Origin: Salvator merianae
Taxonomy: Eukaryota; Chordata; Lepidosauria; Squamata; Teiidae
Assembly: GCA_003586115.2 (NCBI GenBank)
Contig: QVOM02000021.1
Span: forward strand, 15,107,448-15,171,447
Length of the DNA stretch: 64,000 bases
Direction of reading: 5' to 3'
The notes beneath the pieces are model-generated. The model searched no databases. It worked only from the letters and a program-made list of their open reading frames with translations, and had not been told where the DNA came from. The stretch's first letter is position 1. Every line of letters starts with the position of its first letter. Positions 1 through 11,098 of this stretch are shown in pieces. Made by a program: the position numbers and the translations under genes.

Positions 1-200
1 CGCCGGGCGGGCCGGGGCGACGAGCGCGACTCCCGCCGGGCGGGCCGGGGCGACGAGCGCGACTCCCGCCGGGCGGGCCGGGGCGAGGCCGCCGCCGGGC
101 GGGCCGGGGCGAGGGGCGAGGCCGCCGCCGGGGCGAGGGGCGAGGCCGCCGCCGGCCGGGCCGGGCCGGGGCAAGGAGCGCGGGCCGGGGCGAGGAGCGG
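1..200. repeat. GC-rich minisatellite, 33-bp unit, decaying rightward
   Basis: Three units start at 1, 34 and 67 with the core CGCCGGGCGGGCCGGGGCGA. The first two are full 33-bp units; later units are shortened to CGAGG-GGCGAGG variants up to about 200. CpG density is far above the rest of the window. The array is cut by the window edge, so its full length is unknown. Confidence 0.9.
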
Positions 201-201
201 G

Positions 202-312
202 GCATGCGTGCTCGCTGGCCCCGCCCACACGCATGCGCAGTCGCTGGCCACGCCCACACGCATGCGCAGTCGCTGGCCCCGCCCCTAGCCCCAGGCGTCA
301 AAATGGCTAGTC
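202..312. promoter_or_regulatory. Probable CpG-island promoter built on 29-bp tandem units
   Basis: Units start at 202, 231 and 260 (29-bp period). Each carries a GC box-like stretch (CCCCGCCC or CACGCCCAC) and a GCATGCGYR core; in units 2 and 3 this reads GCATGCGCAG, close to the NRF1 site. AAAATGGCTAG at 300-310 resembles a YY1 site. NRF1, Sp1 and YY1 sites together are typical of TATA-less CpG-island promoters. Transcription direction cannot be told: no recognisable exon lies to the right, and the left side is outside the window. A CAG|GTATTT splice-donor-like site at 389-397 is weak support for rightward transcription. Confidence 0.5.
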
Positions 313-932
313 GCCCCGGGTGGCAAAGCGGCTCGCTACGCCACTGGTTAGGAGTCCCTAGGCATGTCTTAACTAATTTGGTGCCTCCCAGGTATTTTAG
401 ACTATAAATCTCATCAGTCCCAGATAACACAGATATGCTCACTTGAATTTACATCTAGACAGCCTTGGGTTGGTGACATCAGTGCCAGACAGAATTCCCA
501 AATTCTCTACAGAACCATGGAGAATCTATCTGTTTATTTTAAGAACTGAGTAAGTCTGTGCCAGATCTCTGATCAACACATCCAAAACGTGTAGAGAGGG
601 TCTGGATTTCTGGATATCCCTCACAACATGTCTGGTCATTCTATGATGACCAGATATAGGTAAAACACAGGTGAACTCCAAGAAAATTATGCAGAGAACT
701 CACCTGCACCATATCTACCAAGGACCACAGTTACTGCCCACATGCATATGCATAACATCATTACTCAGAGACAGAGACCCTTAATACATCTCCACATTTA
801 CATTACATGCAAGTGTGACATGACTCTGCCCACCAAAGGGGCTAGTAGTCATGGCTACTGCATGGATACAATGTAGGTGAATTCCCCTCTTAATTTCCTA
901 AGGGCTCTTCTGTGTTTTAGCTACACCTAACC
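313..932. other. Unassigned intergenic DNA
   Basis: No gene, long repeat or tandem array is visible. Around 399-421 there is a short ACTATAAATCTCATCAGTCCCAG stretch resembling the 'actacaactcccatc' motif of squamate repeats and of ZNF143-type promoter sites; it is too short to assign. Confidence 0.5.
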
Positions 933-1193
933 CAGTGGTGGGTAAACTTTTTGGCTCAGGGGCCACAATGAGTTTTAAAATTTGACAGCTGAGCCAGGCC
1001 AGTATCAGACGGATGGAGAGTGTTTGTATGAACTGATATAAAGTACATGTAAAAGCCATTACCTAAAAGTAAAATAAAACTTAAATTCAAATTACATTCA
1101 ATTTCAGTGGGAACAGTGTTGTTGGACAATTTTGAACCAATATTTGACGGGCTGGACGTATATGGCCTGCGGGCCGTAGTTTGCCCATGCCCG
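933..1193. mobile_element. hAT-like non-autonomous DNA transposon
   Basis: The left end CAGTGGTGGGTAAACTTT and the right end GTAGTTTGCCCATGCCCG are imperfect inverted repeats, and the interior has the 'ttggctcaggggccaca ... gcgggccgtagtttgccca' layout of non-autonomous hAT elements. The flanks 925-932 (acctaacc) and 1194-1201 (atctatcc) match at 6 of 8 positions, consistent with an aged 8-bp hAT target duplication. Length is 261 bp with no transposase coding. Confidence 0.75.
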
Positions 1194-2425
1194 ATCTATC
1201 CCATTGCAGCGAGGCCAGACTTGTTGTACAAAACATCCAACAATCCACAGCTTCTCTGTGTAGTTCAGATGCGTTATACAGAGGTTCAGCACAAACTATA
1301 ACAGAGACACGGTAACAAATTGCGCAACAGATCATGTGTACAATATAAGAACCAGAAAAACAAGGCAACCAGATTATACCTCTATTGCTTGTGTTACAAG
1401 GAAAAGGCATAGATTTCCCAGCATATGTTCCAGAATTCTCACACATGCACCCTCAGGTGAAGGAGGGCTGTGATTTATGGACATAGGTCCATAAAGCAAT
1501 GTACTTGGGACACAAATATTCAAAGGGACAAAGGCCGATTCTGCACTGGCTGGTATATCAGGTCAGCAAGCATTGGGTCTCCCTTAGACCACATCAGCAT
1601 GCTGAAGGAAGGCTCCTAATATGTTTGCTGGTGTGGTATACTGGCCAATGCAGAATCACTCAAAAATTTGTTTTATAGTTCCTGACAGTTGGAAATCACA
1701 GTAAATAGTTCATACGAGCAAAGTATTTTTCTTACCTAGTGGCATAAATGCATGCTTATGCTTATTTATATGCTTCTTAACTACTCCCAAATGGAGTATT
1801 CACGGTCCTAAAGTGAAAAGTGCCTTCCAGTATCAACAGAGATAGCCCTTCAGGACTGAGCAGTAATTTAGGCAAAAGGTCAATCATTATATACACCAGG
1901 CCTGTACAAACTATGAAGAATAACTCATATGTATCTTTGGCACTGACTAGTGTTCATGTAAATGCCTGGAAATGGGATTTGAAGAGAAAAATCCTTTCCA
2001 GGGTACATTGAATGGAACTAGATTTGTTATAACAATGCCAGCTTTGTTGGAAATGCAATACCTGCTGGCTACTGTGATATTTTTAAGACAGAATTGGCTG
2101 GAATTGTCTAGAAGCAGCTTAGGATTTACAGGCAATTCTTGTAAAGACTTTGTAAAGTTTGAAATGCCAACGTAAATGCTAGAGGCAGTTAACACAATTC
2201 ATAAGGAAAAGGTCTTGCTTCAGTTGATCTCTTTGTCTTATTCCTTCTTTCTTACTGTCTCTTTTCCAATGAAGTAAGTTGAAACTTCTCCCAGGTGGAA
2301 GAAAAACTGTGATGTTTTTGCCTCCTACTTTTCCATCTCACTATGGCTGCCTCTTGTCTGGATCCTGCCTCTCACCACCCCTTCCAAATGGCAGGGAAAA
2401 ATCTTAGGGCAAATGCAGACATTTA
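1194..2425. other. Unassigned intergenic DNA
   Basis: I see no recognisable gene or repeat. Short reading frames here lack codon or protein-family signal. Confidence 0.5.
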
Positions 2426-2577
2426 CCTGTCTGGATGCTTGCTCTCACCAAAGTATGGTGGTGCTTACATCCAGGTATTTCAACAATGCAAAATTCTCCA
2501 GAAATGCAAGATTGCCATCCCCTGTTCGCAAGCAGTAGACATTTGCAAGATGGTGGATCCAAGTGTCCAGACAAGTA
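2426..2577. mobile_element. Possible short TIR element
   Basis: The ends ACCTGTCTGGATGCTTGC and the stretch CCAAGTGTCCAGACAAGT are imperfect inverted repeats about 25 bp long. No clear target duplication is seen and no second copy was found in the window, so this is tentative. Confidence 0.35.
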
Positions 2578-2668
2578 AATCCTATTGCTGTATAAGGGAA
2601 CTCACATTGGGAGTTGTTTTTCCTACAATAGTGATATTGCAGGATTTCATCCAATATCTTGGGGCTAT

Positions 2669-2704
2669 GTTGGGATTGCCACAGACACGTCTGGCAATCC
2701 CAAC
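2669..2704. repeat. Short near-perfect palindrome
   Basis: Arms 2669-2680 (GTTGGGATTGCC) and 2693-2704 pair perfectly over 12 bp. The spacer contains a further AGAC/GTCT pair, giving an almost continuous cruciform-capable sequence. No function can be assigned. Confidence 0.75.
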
Positions 2705-3179
2705 GTAGTGCTGGGATAACCTCGGGTTATAGTCCCTATCTGGAGACTTGAGCAAACTGTATGAAAGAGAATTAGATTTCCTGCAAACTTTCCATTCCAG
2801 ACTTTAAACTGAATGAGAAATGAGCTATAATGAAACTGGCAGGAAAGCACATGTTCATTGGATCAACTCTTGGCATTCCTTTGGAAGAAAGGTAATGGAA
2901 AAACATTTCTGTTTATCTTTGCCAAGAACACTGCCAGTGCAGAATATTGAGTGTTTTTATTCTATTTCAATATATAAAGAACAGCAGAATATAGTGTTTT
3001 GGGGGTACATTATCAAATACCTTATTATTTTCCCCAACTTGGATTGCCACCCATCAAACCCACATTTTCAATCATGGTTAATCATCTGTTCTGTCTTTCA
3101 GGGCAGATAGGCTTTCTAACAAGTTACCAGGGGAGTTTTCCAGAAATAGATTGTACTCTGCAGTGCCTTTTTCACAGCA

Positions 3180-3615
3180 CATGTTGGGGGCCAGGTCTTG
3201 GCCCTGATTGAGTGATCCAGGCCAAGACAGGAGCGGTGGCCCATAGTGTATGTCATGGGCTGTCCATGTAGTGGTGGCCCAGCTTGGCCCAATTTCGAAG
3301 GCCAGGTTCCAGCCTCTAGAGTTGCCAGCTGTGACTATTTTTGCCAAGTGCCAACTTCCAAGGCTGTTTCCAAGAGTCCAGTGAAATGACTCTGGGCTTC
3401 AAGCACCAGTCAAATGGCTCTTTGAAGTGGAGTGGGTTTGGAGTGGGTTTCAGTGCCATTTTTGTCCTGGGACCTGCTCCAATGCCCTACCCCATGCAGA
3501 CATGGTGTTCCATGACAAGTGGACCAGTCCGCAGTGCTGCAGAAGGCATTCCCTGTGGGCTGCTGGCCCAACTCAGTAGCCCAGTGCAGATCCTGCCTTC
3601 AAGTCTAACCTGAAA
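3180..3615. mobile_element. Family B-like TIR element fragment
   Basis: Interior blocks such as 'gtggcccagcttggcccaatttcgaaggccaggttccagcctc' match those near 4760-4830 in sequence and order. Ends are not clear. Between 2710 and 3180 nothing was assigned. Confidence 0.45.
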
Positions 3616-4397
3616 GATCACTTTTTCTATGTGCAGAGTATCAAAGTTAGCAAGCAGTGGCAACATAATAAGTGGTTCTATTGTTCTTGATAACTATTTT
3701 ATTAAAATAGTACTGTACAATCATCATAAAATACATTTAGAAAAATGATGTATATTTGGTTCTTAATAGACGGATTACAATCTTTGCAATATGTTTTAAA
3801 AATGAAACCTTTGGTGTTTTGCACAGTGTTTTATAATGTAAGACATCTGGACCACCACATTTCCTATGGGATCAAAACAAGCTCAGTTCACAAGTTTTCA
3901 GAATTACAATCATAAGCAGATTATCAGTATGATCAACGTGTGCTTTCCCCCTGTTGTCTATAGGAGGGTCAGCAGAAATGTTCTTTGAACTATCCTCCAA
4001 GACATGTAGTTTGCACTGAATAAACCAATCCATCCAAGTAATGAAGAATATCTGTTTTATTGCCTCTAAATAAAGCACTTTAATAAGTACTGTCAAATCA
4101 TTGAACAAAAACATCAACATAAGAACCATTTGGATTCAATGAAAATAAGCTGGACGCTTCAGCAAAATTCTTTCTAGCAATCACATTTGAACAACAGAAC
4201 ACTTACATCCACTTCTATTCCTTTTGGGGTGAAAAAACATATGGTGATCATTACATCTCATTTCATTTCACGTATTTGCATCCTACCTTCTACAGTACTG
4301 AGAGACTTCAATGTAGGATTTCTGTATTACAGTTTAAAAATACCGTTTAAACAATGCACTATATAGAACACATTGAAATTAAAGCAACATAAATCAC
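3616..4397. other. Unassigned AT-rich intergenic DNA
   Basis: No repeat family from elsewhere in the window is recognisable. An 85-codon minus-strand frame (4129-3872) was inspected; it matches no family I know and is not annotated as a gene. Confidence 0.4.
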
Positions 4398-4436
<39 letters not shown>

Positions 4437-4466
4437 ATCTCCCTCTCTCATTCTCTCTCTCTCTTT
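4398..4466. repeat. (TATC)n microsatellite followed by CT-rich tract
   Basis: About ten TATC units occupy 4398-4436, followed by CTCTCT-rich sequence to 4466. The complementary GATA array is at 52,303-52,351. Confidence 0.95.
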
Positions 4467-4661
4467 GTGTGTATTTGCTAATAAAAGATAAAACAGCTGG
4501 GAGATTCCATAGCTTCCTTCACAATATCCATCCTTCTCTTTATTTATAGTACTACATCATCTCAAGCAGGGCCTGAAGCACAAAAAACAAGAGATCTCAA
4601 CCTGAAAAGTCTTACATAGATAGGTATCTGGTGGTTGGGAAAAGGTGTTAACAAACTTACA

Positions 4662-5150
4662 GGGCCTTTGTGCATGGTTTAGGTTATCTCACACTGTGCT
4701 GGTCCAAATCATGCAACCTGCCCCACATTGGGCTGGGCTGCTGCTGGTCCATGCCAAGAGGTTTGTGGGTGGCCCATCCCAGCCCAATTTCAGAGGCCAG
4801 GAATGAAAGTTCTCAGCCTCTGAAGTTGCCAGCTAGGACTGTTTGGGCCCGGAAGCAGTGCAGCTCTGGGTACCCAGCAAAATGGTGCCAAGTGTCATGG
4901 TGGTGGTATACTGAACCACTCTCTTATTTGCCAGCTGCATACGTGCAGCTGGTCTGGTATACCAGCTGGAACCTGTGCAAACCACTTACAAGCTGTCTAT
5001 GCCGCAGCACCATTTTCACATTTTGGTATATTCCAGTATCGCATCCAATGCAGAAAAGACATTTTACCTGGAGGCATGGCCTCCCAGCAGCAGCACAGCA
5101 CAGCACAGCAGCTAGAAAGCATGTCTGCATTCTGCAGTGAAACGGGCTAC
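4662..5150. mobile_element. Family B TIR element
   Basis: The left end GGGCCTTTGTGCATGG is a variant of the shared family end. The interior has repeated 'ggtatactg', 'ccagctg' and 'tggtataccagctgg' motifs and the 'cagaggccaggaatgaaagtt' block seen also near 33,960-34,020 in the opposite orientation. The right boundary is approximate. Confidence 0.55.
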
Positions 5151-5283
5151 TAAACATGCTGGAAAGCATGATCAGGCCCCATATGTCAGGAGAGTGGGTG
5201 AATTATTTCCCATTTCCATGCCTTGTCATTAGATAAAGGTGTGCATGAGTAACAGCACCTTTAGAAGGCCATGACATCCAGAT

Positions 5284-5403
5284 TGCATCCAGACGTCACT
5301 TACTTATTCCTCTATATTTGGATATTCCAGAATAAAGCGTGGATATTCCAGAATATCTGTGCTTTATTCTGAAATATCAATAAGTAAGTGAAGTCTGGAT
5401 GAA
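5284..5403. mobile_element. Palindromic MITE, family E copy 1
   Basis: The ends TGCATCCAGACGTCACTTAC and GTAAGTGAAGTCTGGATGAA are inverted repeats. The centre consists of TGGATATTCCAGAATA motifs in both orientations. A second copy is at 25,988-26,120. About 120 bp, no coding capacity. Confidence 0.75.
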
Positions 5404-5865
5404 GCCAAAGTCTGAAAGAGCATAGAAGAGCAATACAGAGAACACAGAAGAATAGAACATATTTTAGGGAAACTATTGGTATTTATTTTCAGGTGACTCA
5501 ATCTACCTAGTTTCAATTAGGCTGGCTGCTACAAAGTGCAGCTATACCACTGTAAGATCTGCAACTAGTGGTTGGTGGAGGTGGTTATCCCATGGTAACA
5601 GTCATTTGAAGCAGCACATTCATGCTTGCACCCAATGGGAAACCTCTGCATTGGTTCCGTATAGATGATTGCTAGGAATCATTTGCTGGGGTTTGGTTTC
5701 TGTTTTGTTTCTGAAGAAGAAAGCCTCTGCCTCCCAACAACTGATGGCATATTCAGAGGTTTCCCCTCTCCAAATCCTTTGCTGTGGCTGTTTGGCTATT
5801 CATGCACCTCTTCTCAGCCCATGGAGATGTAGACAGATTTGCTTTCATGTGTGGCTGACACATGG
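5404..5865. other. Unassigned intergenic DNA
   Basis: No recognisable gene or repeat between the family E and family A copies. Confidence 0.5.
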
Positions 5866-6043
5866 GGCCTTTCTGCACTTGGCCTTATTGCAGATTATAT
5901 CCCAGAATAGGGACCTGCCATCCACATGCTAGTGCAAACTATAAAAGGACTTGTCCAGGGCCTACCATAGTCTGCACTAGCATGCAGATGGCAGGTCTCT
6001 ATTCTGAGATATAATCTGCAATAAGGCCAAGTGCAGAAAGGCC
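5866..6043. mobile_element. 180-bp palindromic MITE, family A copy 1
   Basis: The two halves are near-perfect inverted repeats of each other: GGCCTTTCTGCACTTGGCC at the left is mirrored at the right, and the inner arm TATATCCCAGAATAGGGACC pairs with the outer half of the right arm. Flanks beyond the GG/CC ends (tgacac ... gtgtca) also happen to be inverted. No ORF. Confidence 0.9.
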
Positions 6044-8015
6044 CAGTGTCATTCAGCAATATAAACTGGTCCATTAAAATAAAAAAGAACTATCTGAAGT
6101 ATGTATTACTAACCAAAGGACAAACCTTTGGGCTTACTCAGCAGAATATTATTAACCCTAATATTAACCCTTTTTTTTAAATGGTGAAACTTGAAGCACG
6201 GAATTGTCCATGTCAGCAAGTCTAACAGTGCATGGAAGTCTAGTGTTCTTTATCCACTGCTCAAGTGATTTCAACAAATGATAATTATTTCATCTTAGAT
6301 CATTGCAAAACCTGAATTATGATTGACTTAGCAGGAATCTATATTGGCGAATCCTTAATTAGTTCCTATATAGGTGAAATTTATTAGTACAGACAGAATG
6401 TATGTGAGGTTTTGCTTAAAATATAGATTACTTACTTGCTTAATTAATTAATTGAACTTACATAGCACAGATTTCACAATGGCCATTTCAAAATTTGGGG
6501 GGGCTGGACCGCCCTGACTGGAACAGTTCCCTGCTGGAGCAGTCCAGATGTCTTGGAACAAGGCCATCCACACTTGGATGGCCTATTCTGGGACAGAGCC
6601 TCTGTTGCCCCACCAGTTTTCATCACCTTTAGGTGTGTAGCCCTAAAGTCTCCTTAGCATTCCCACAAATTATCTGGGTTACTGTCATTGTTTTTACTTG
6701 CTTTCTTGCTTTGTTTTTTCCTGCTTTTGGAGCTATGATAGACAGGCAGACATGTTATTTCATTGTCAGGATTTTAACACACTTCCTTTTACATAAATTC
6801 AGGCTCCATCTACATGCATTATTTTGGGTGCCCTTTGGTTGCCAGGAGGGCTGTCTCCTGCCCAAACTCTGAAAGGGGCAGCTTTCCCTGAGAGTGGAAA
6901 AGAAACAACTTTCATGATACCACACTGATCTGGTGTTTGTCGTCTTGTGCTGGTCCATTGCTGACCCAGTGACCCAAGTTCTAGCCAGAGCTCCTATATG
7001 TGTCTTGATTTCTGGACAGACTTCCTATCAGTGGGTGGAGTTCTGGCTAGTTTTATAGCTGCTAGATTGATTCCAGTGGCTACAAAGGGTCGCTTTGTCC
7101 CCTCATATGTGTGTGCTGCCACCTTTTCCCGCTTCATGGCAGCACCTCAGGATGCCCCATATAGATGCCCATATAGATGCAACCTACAATAGATTTGCTC
7201 ACCGTGGTGAACCACAGTGGATGCATAAGGGACAAGTCTTGCTGTGGTACTCTCAATGTTTCTGTCATTCATTAGCCATAGGAGATTGTAGCCCATTTTT
7301 AATGAATTGTAAAATGTGAATGGAACTGCAAACATTCTATCATTATTGTTAAAACAGAAGGAATTCCAAGCATGAGAAAATTTACTTTATCTGTTCTGAT
7401 CACAGCAGCAAAATTCATTGTAGCAGTTTTGAAAAAGCTCTTGAAATTTAATGGTTCTAAGTAACTATGTACGGATTTTGTACTGGCTGTACTCTTGTGT
7501 TGTCTGTAACTACAGGTAGCATAAACAAGGCTGGTCCATTATATTAGTTTGTATCTTTTTTCCTTTTTAAAGTCTTATATCTTTACGTTATCCAGATTAA
7601 TGATTAATCTGAAACTAAATGGTTAACAGTTTCATTGAAACTGCATTGTGGTTGGTTACTAAAAATACAATAAAGTGGAATCTACATTGGCTTAGCCTTA
7701 TAACTGTCAGAATCAGATTGGCCTTGCACACAGAAAGCAATCATAAAACAAACTATAAAAGTTTTACAGTTCTAAATTTAGATGACTTTTATGATGATTG
7801 TTTGACAATGGGAAATTTGTCAGTGTGGATGGGTGAGTGGCATCTTCTTTCAGCCACATGGAGGACCCATAAGAATCAGAAATTCTCATGCTGTTCTATA
7901 GAAATATGGGTTGAAAGTCAGGAGTTAATTCTAGTTAATTCTATAGCATTCCAGAATCCAAAACAGACCAGAGGTTCGGTGGAAATTTGAATTAAAGTTT
8001 ATTTTCTGTAACATA
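6044..8015. other. Mostly unassigned; family B fragment at about 6498-6640
   Basis: The stretch at about 6498-6640 (ctggaccgccctgactggaacag ... ctattctgggacagagcc) matches the first third of the family B element at 54,046-54,418. The remainder shows no gene or recognisable repeat; the 123-codon frame at 7619-7990 has no family signal. Confidence 0.45.
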
Positions 8016-8561
8016 GGTCCTTTCCACAGCGGTCTTTATTCAGGAACAAATTCCAGAATACGGGCCTTCATCTGCTTGCTAATGTGGACTACTGCAGGAC
8101 CTGCCCTCCCGTAATGTTCTGTCTACATTGGATGAAATGTGGACTAGGCTACAATACCTCAAATGGTGCCCTAGCCCAGTATAGCTGTAGGCCTCAAGAC
8201 TGAAATCTATAACTGGTCCAGGGCCAGTATACCAGATCTCAGAGGCATGTCCAGTATACCATGGGGAAACATTTTCAGTGGTACTTCACAAAGGGCCACT
8301 AGAAGTGAGTCCAACCTGAAAACAACCAGGTCGGAAACTTCAAAGGATAGGAACTTTTGTTTCCAGTCTTCAGAGACTTGGCACTGACTCTAAGGGCTCT
8401 CTAGAGGCAGCAGCCAAGCCTGGAGATGAATGGGTCATCGGAATGCGGATGACTTTGTCCCACTCCAGTGACAACCCACCCCAGCTTGGGATAGGTTGCT
8501 TGTTCTGGGACAGGGTGATCCATCCCATCCCAGAACATCACAGATAAATGGAGAAAGGCCC
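8016..8561. mobile_element. Family B TIR element
   Basis: The left end GGTCCTTTCCACAG and the right end GAGAAAGGCCC are imperfect inverted repeats. The trinucleotide ata directly precedes (8013-8015) and follows (8562-8564), a candidate 3-bp target duplication. The interior has 'ccagtataccag' type motifs shared with other family B copies. Confidence 0.6.
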
Positions 8562-10085
8562 ATATACTCCAGTATAGGGATATATGTCTCTGTTCCTTTC
8601 TAGTCTTTGGATTCATTCAAACATAGCCCTCCTCAGGGCTGCATGGGAACAGGCACTGCATGAACTAGCATGGTGGTAAAAGAGTCTCTGACAAGTGTCT
8701 AAGACACTGTTTTACTCCTCTGTGTTCTGAGAAATTCTTCTACTCGAAGTTCAGCCTTATCCTTGTGCACTAGTCATGAAATATGAGCAATGGGGCCGGC
8801 CAATTGCTAGTAGGGGTTGTGATGCCTTGGACAGGGTGCCAGTTGCATGGACCAGAACAGATATGGTATGTCTGCATTGTTGCCAAATGTAGCCCACAAC
8901 AGATGGCATTCCTACCCTTGCAATGCAGACAGAACCTCATGTCTTAGCCCAGAACAGAGTGGACTGGGATAGTTAGACCACTCCAAGAAAGATGAGGGTG
9001 GAAAGGACCTGAGAGACCAGAATAAGATCTGGAAGTAGGTCTATGCAGCCTTATCTTTCCTGTTTTTATTCAACATTGGATCAGCAATGTTTGTCCTGGT
9101 GTTAATGAGATGAGCAGGGTGCCATTAAAGTGGTTCAGTCTGCTCTAACAGGTTTATCCAGCAGCCACTGAAGTGGGAAACCCATACATCTAGCATGCCA
9201 GCATTTGTCTGCCCCACCCTCTAACTGAGCTCTGATTGGCTGAAGATTGTTAGTTAGTTGGAGTCTTGGTTTCTGTGCTCATCTCTTTTCCATCATTGAA
9301 GCTTTCTCATCCACCACCACCTCTTCTTCACCATCATGATTTATAATTTTTCAAGTTTTCAATTGCAATGTAAATAAAAGTGCTAATAAAAAAACACAAT
9401 AAATATATCAAAATAAAGTCACCCCACAATATTCATGAGGTGCTGAACTCATGGTTTTATGCAAGATGCATTCTTGAGGTAGAGTTCTGGCCACCAAACA
9501 TATCTATCTATGTACCTGGCATAAAAAAAAGCAGTTTTCTGTTTTGAAGGGAAGGTTTGTCCGAGGGGAGTTTATCAAAATAGGTTTTCTAGTTCCCTCA
9601 CTATTAATGAAGTTTAGGTTGGGTCCATTTCAGCAGAACAAAACTATTGCATATAATGAAGGACCACTTATTGCAAAACATGTTTAAAATAAAAAAGCAA
9701 TTTAAAGCTCTAAATGTATTAAAATAGTACAATAACACCACTAAATCCATACACAAAGCATACAAAACTAAAAATAATAAGCCTTGAGGTTGCCATTCTT
9801 CTCCTTATATGAACAGAAGCTTCATTTTGTCCCAAAGCCTGATGTAAGGTCCTGAGCTTTTGCGAGAGTTGTTAATGATCCCTATGCATCTTTATCTTTG
9901 TTGCTGTTCAAAATCCGCTCTTGTCCTGGCTAAGCTAGGAGGGGCTATTGGGACAGAGAGTTAAGGATGCAAGACACAATGTTTTGGAAGCAGTGGTTCT
10001 CAAAGGGCCTGCTAAGCAGCCGGGAGCAGCATAATGCTGCTCCCAATCATTCCTAGCTTTGGAGCACAAATTTGTGCTCCATAAC
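8562..10085. other. Unassigned; LINE-tail-like A-rich stretch near 9650-9790
   Basis: Around 9650-9790 the sequence 'ttaaaataaaaaagcaatttaaagc ... aaatgtattaaaatag' resembles the reversed 3' tail of a squamate LINE, but no coding part adjoins it. Nothing else is recognisable. Confidence 0.3.
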
Positions 10086-10399
10086 TTTACCAGGAGCTGA
10101 TAGTTAGCTTCAGATAAAATGCATCCACTGCACAGTGCTGGTGGTCGTCATGACAGCAGCCAGATGTTTCCCAGCTCTGCAATGGTAAACATGAGGCAAA
10201 TCACTGCGAATGCTGGTAGGCTGCTTCAGGTAAATACTAGGGCCATGCAGTGCGGACGGTGTCCACGCTATGTGGTCAATACCACCTTAGAATGGGATAA
10301 TTATCATGTGCCAAATACTGATAGTATGGGCGTTTTCTCACTTACCACCTTTGAATGGGATAATTGTTCCATTCTAAGGTGGTAAGTGAGAAAACGCCC
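10086..10399 (+). mobile_element. Family C TIR element (3' part) with rearranged end
   Basis: Interior matches other family C copies (ccaggagctgatagttagctt, ccatgcagtgcggacggtgtcc). The right end carries a subterminal hairpin and terminus GTGAGAAAACGCCC. The terminus and about 20 bp of flank are present a second time in inverted orientation just inside the end (see 10,306-10,421). Confidence 0.7.
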
Positions 10400-10421
10400 A
10401 AACTATCAGTACTTGGTGCAT
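10306..10421. repeat. Large palindrome covering a transposon end and its flank
   Basis: Arm 10,306-10,362 and arm 10,364-10,421 are near-perfect inverted copies. The shared sequence includes GGGCGTTTTCTCACTTACCA, the element terminus, and also about 20 bp outside it (ccaaatactgatagt / aactatcagtacttgg). Because flanking host DNA is included, this is an inverted duplication formed after insertion, not simply a TIR pair. Confidence 0.85.
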
Positions 10422-10850
10422 ACACACTCAGATGAATCAACACACCACAAATTAATCACATGGTGATTAGATCACTGTAAAAAGTGTTTCCTATAGTGTA
10501 GAACACAAGAATATACAGAACTCATTGCCCTAATGGACTCAATATTCTGTGGAAAAAAAAAAAGGTATTTCAGATACTGCATCCAGTTGTTGCAAGATTA
10601 TGGTTGTCTCCAGATGGCTGCTGAAAATGTCAACTCTGTGGTAGGAAGCTCTGATCTTGGGGCAGGGGTTATGCCATTTACATGTCTGGTGTCTCCTGAC
10701 ATCAGAAGGTTCAAAGCTGCAAAATGGAAGTCTGCAGCTTTGAAATTTCTGCCTACTAGGGTGTAACATCAGATAGAAGTTGCCACAGAAGTTGGCCATT
10801 TTTAGTTTTGTGCTTAACTGTGCCTGGTGCATATACCCCTCCCAGGAAGT

Positions 10851-11098
10851 TGCCCTGTTTGGCCTTGTGGTTAGTGTGTCAAACACTTATCTGGAACTCT
10901 CCCAGTTCGAGTCTGCACTCCTGCATGAAGCTAGCTGGGTGATCTTAGGCTCGTCAGAGTTCTGTTCTGTGTTCTCACAGTCCCACCTATCTCACAAGGC
11001 GTCTGTTGTGGGGAGAAGAACAGGAGGTTTGTCAACTGCTTTGAGCCCCTCAGGATGAGAAAAGCAGGGTATAAAAAGCCAACTCTTCTTCTTCTCCT
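10851..11098 (+). mobile_element. tRNA-derived squamate SINE, full-length type
   Basis: The head has pol III promoter-like boxes: 'ggccttgtggttagtgtg' (A-box region) and 'cagttcgagtctg' (B-box, GTTCGAGTC). The body 'cctatctcacaaggcgtctgttgtggggagaag' and the tail 'gggtataaaaagccaactcttcttcttc' match the copy at 19,991-20,153. This architecture fits the Sauria/Squam class of squamate SINEs. It ends in a (CTT)n tract. Confidence 0.8.

Noticed and set aside
3872..4129. 85-codon minus-strand frame considered as a terminal exon, with a possible acceptor (TTTGACAG) upstream
   Set aside because: No protein family recognised, no flanking exon or polyadenylation signal in a convincing place; length is within chance for AT-rich DNA.
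5856..6051. Extended palindrome tgacac...gtgtca around family A copy 1 as a target duplication
   Set aside because: The flanks are inverted, not direct, repeats, so this is not a target duplication; probably coincidence.
10851..10935. SINE head considered as a functional tRNA gene
   Set aside because: No cloverleaf can be closed and the sequence continues into SINE body and tail.
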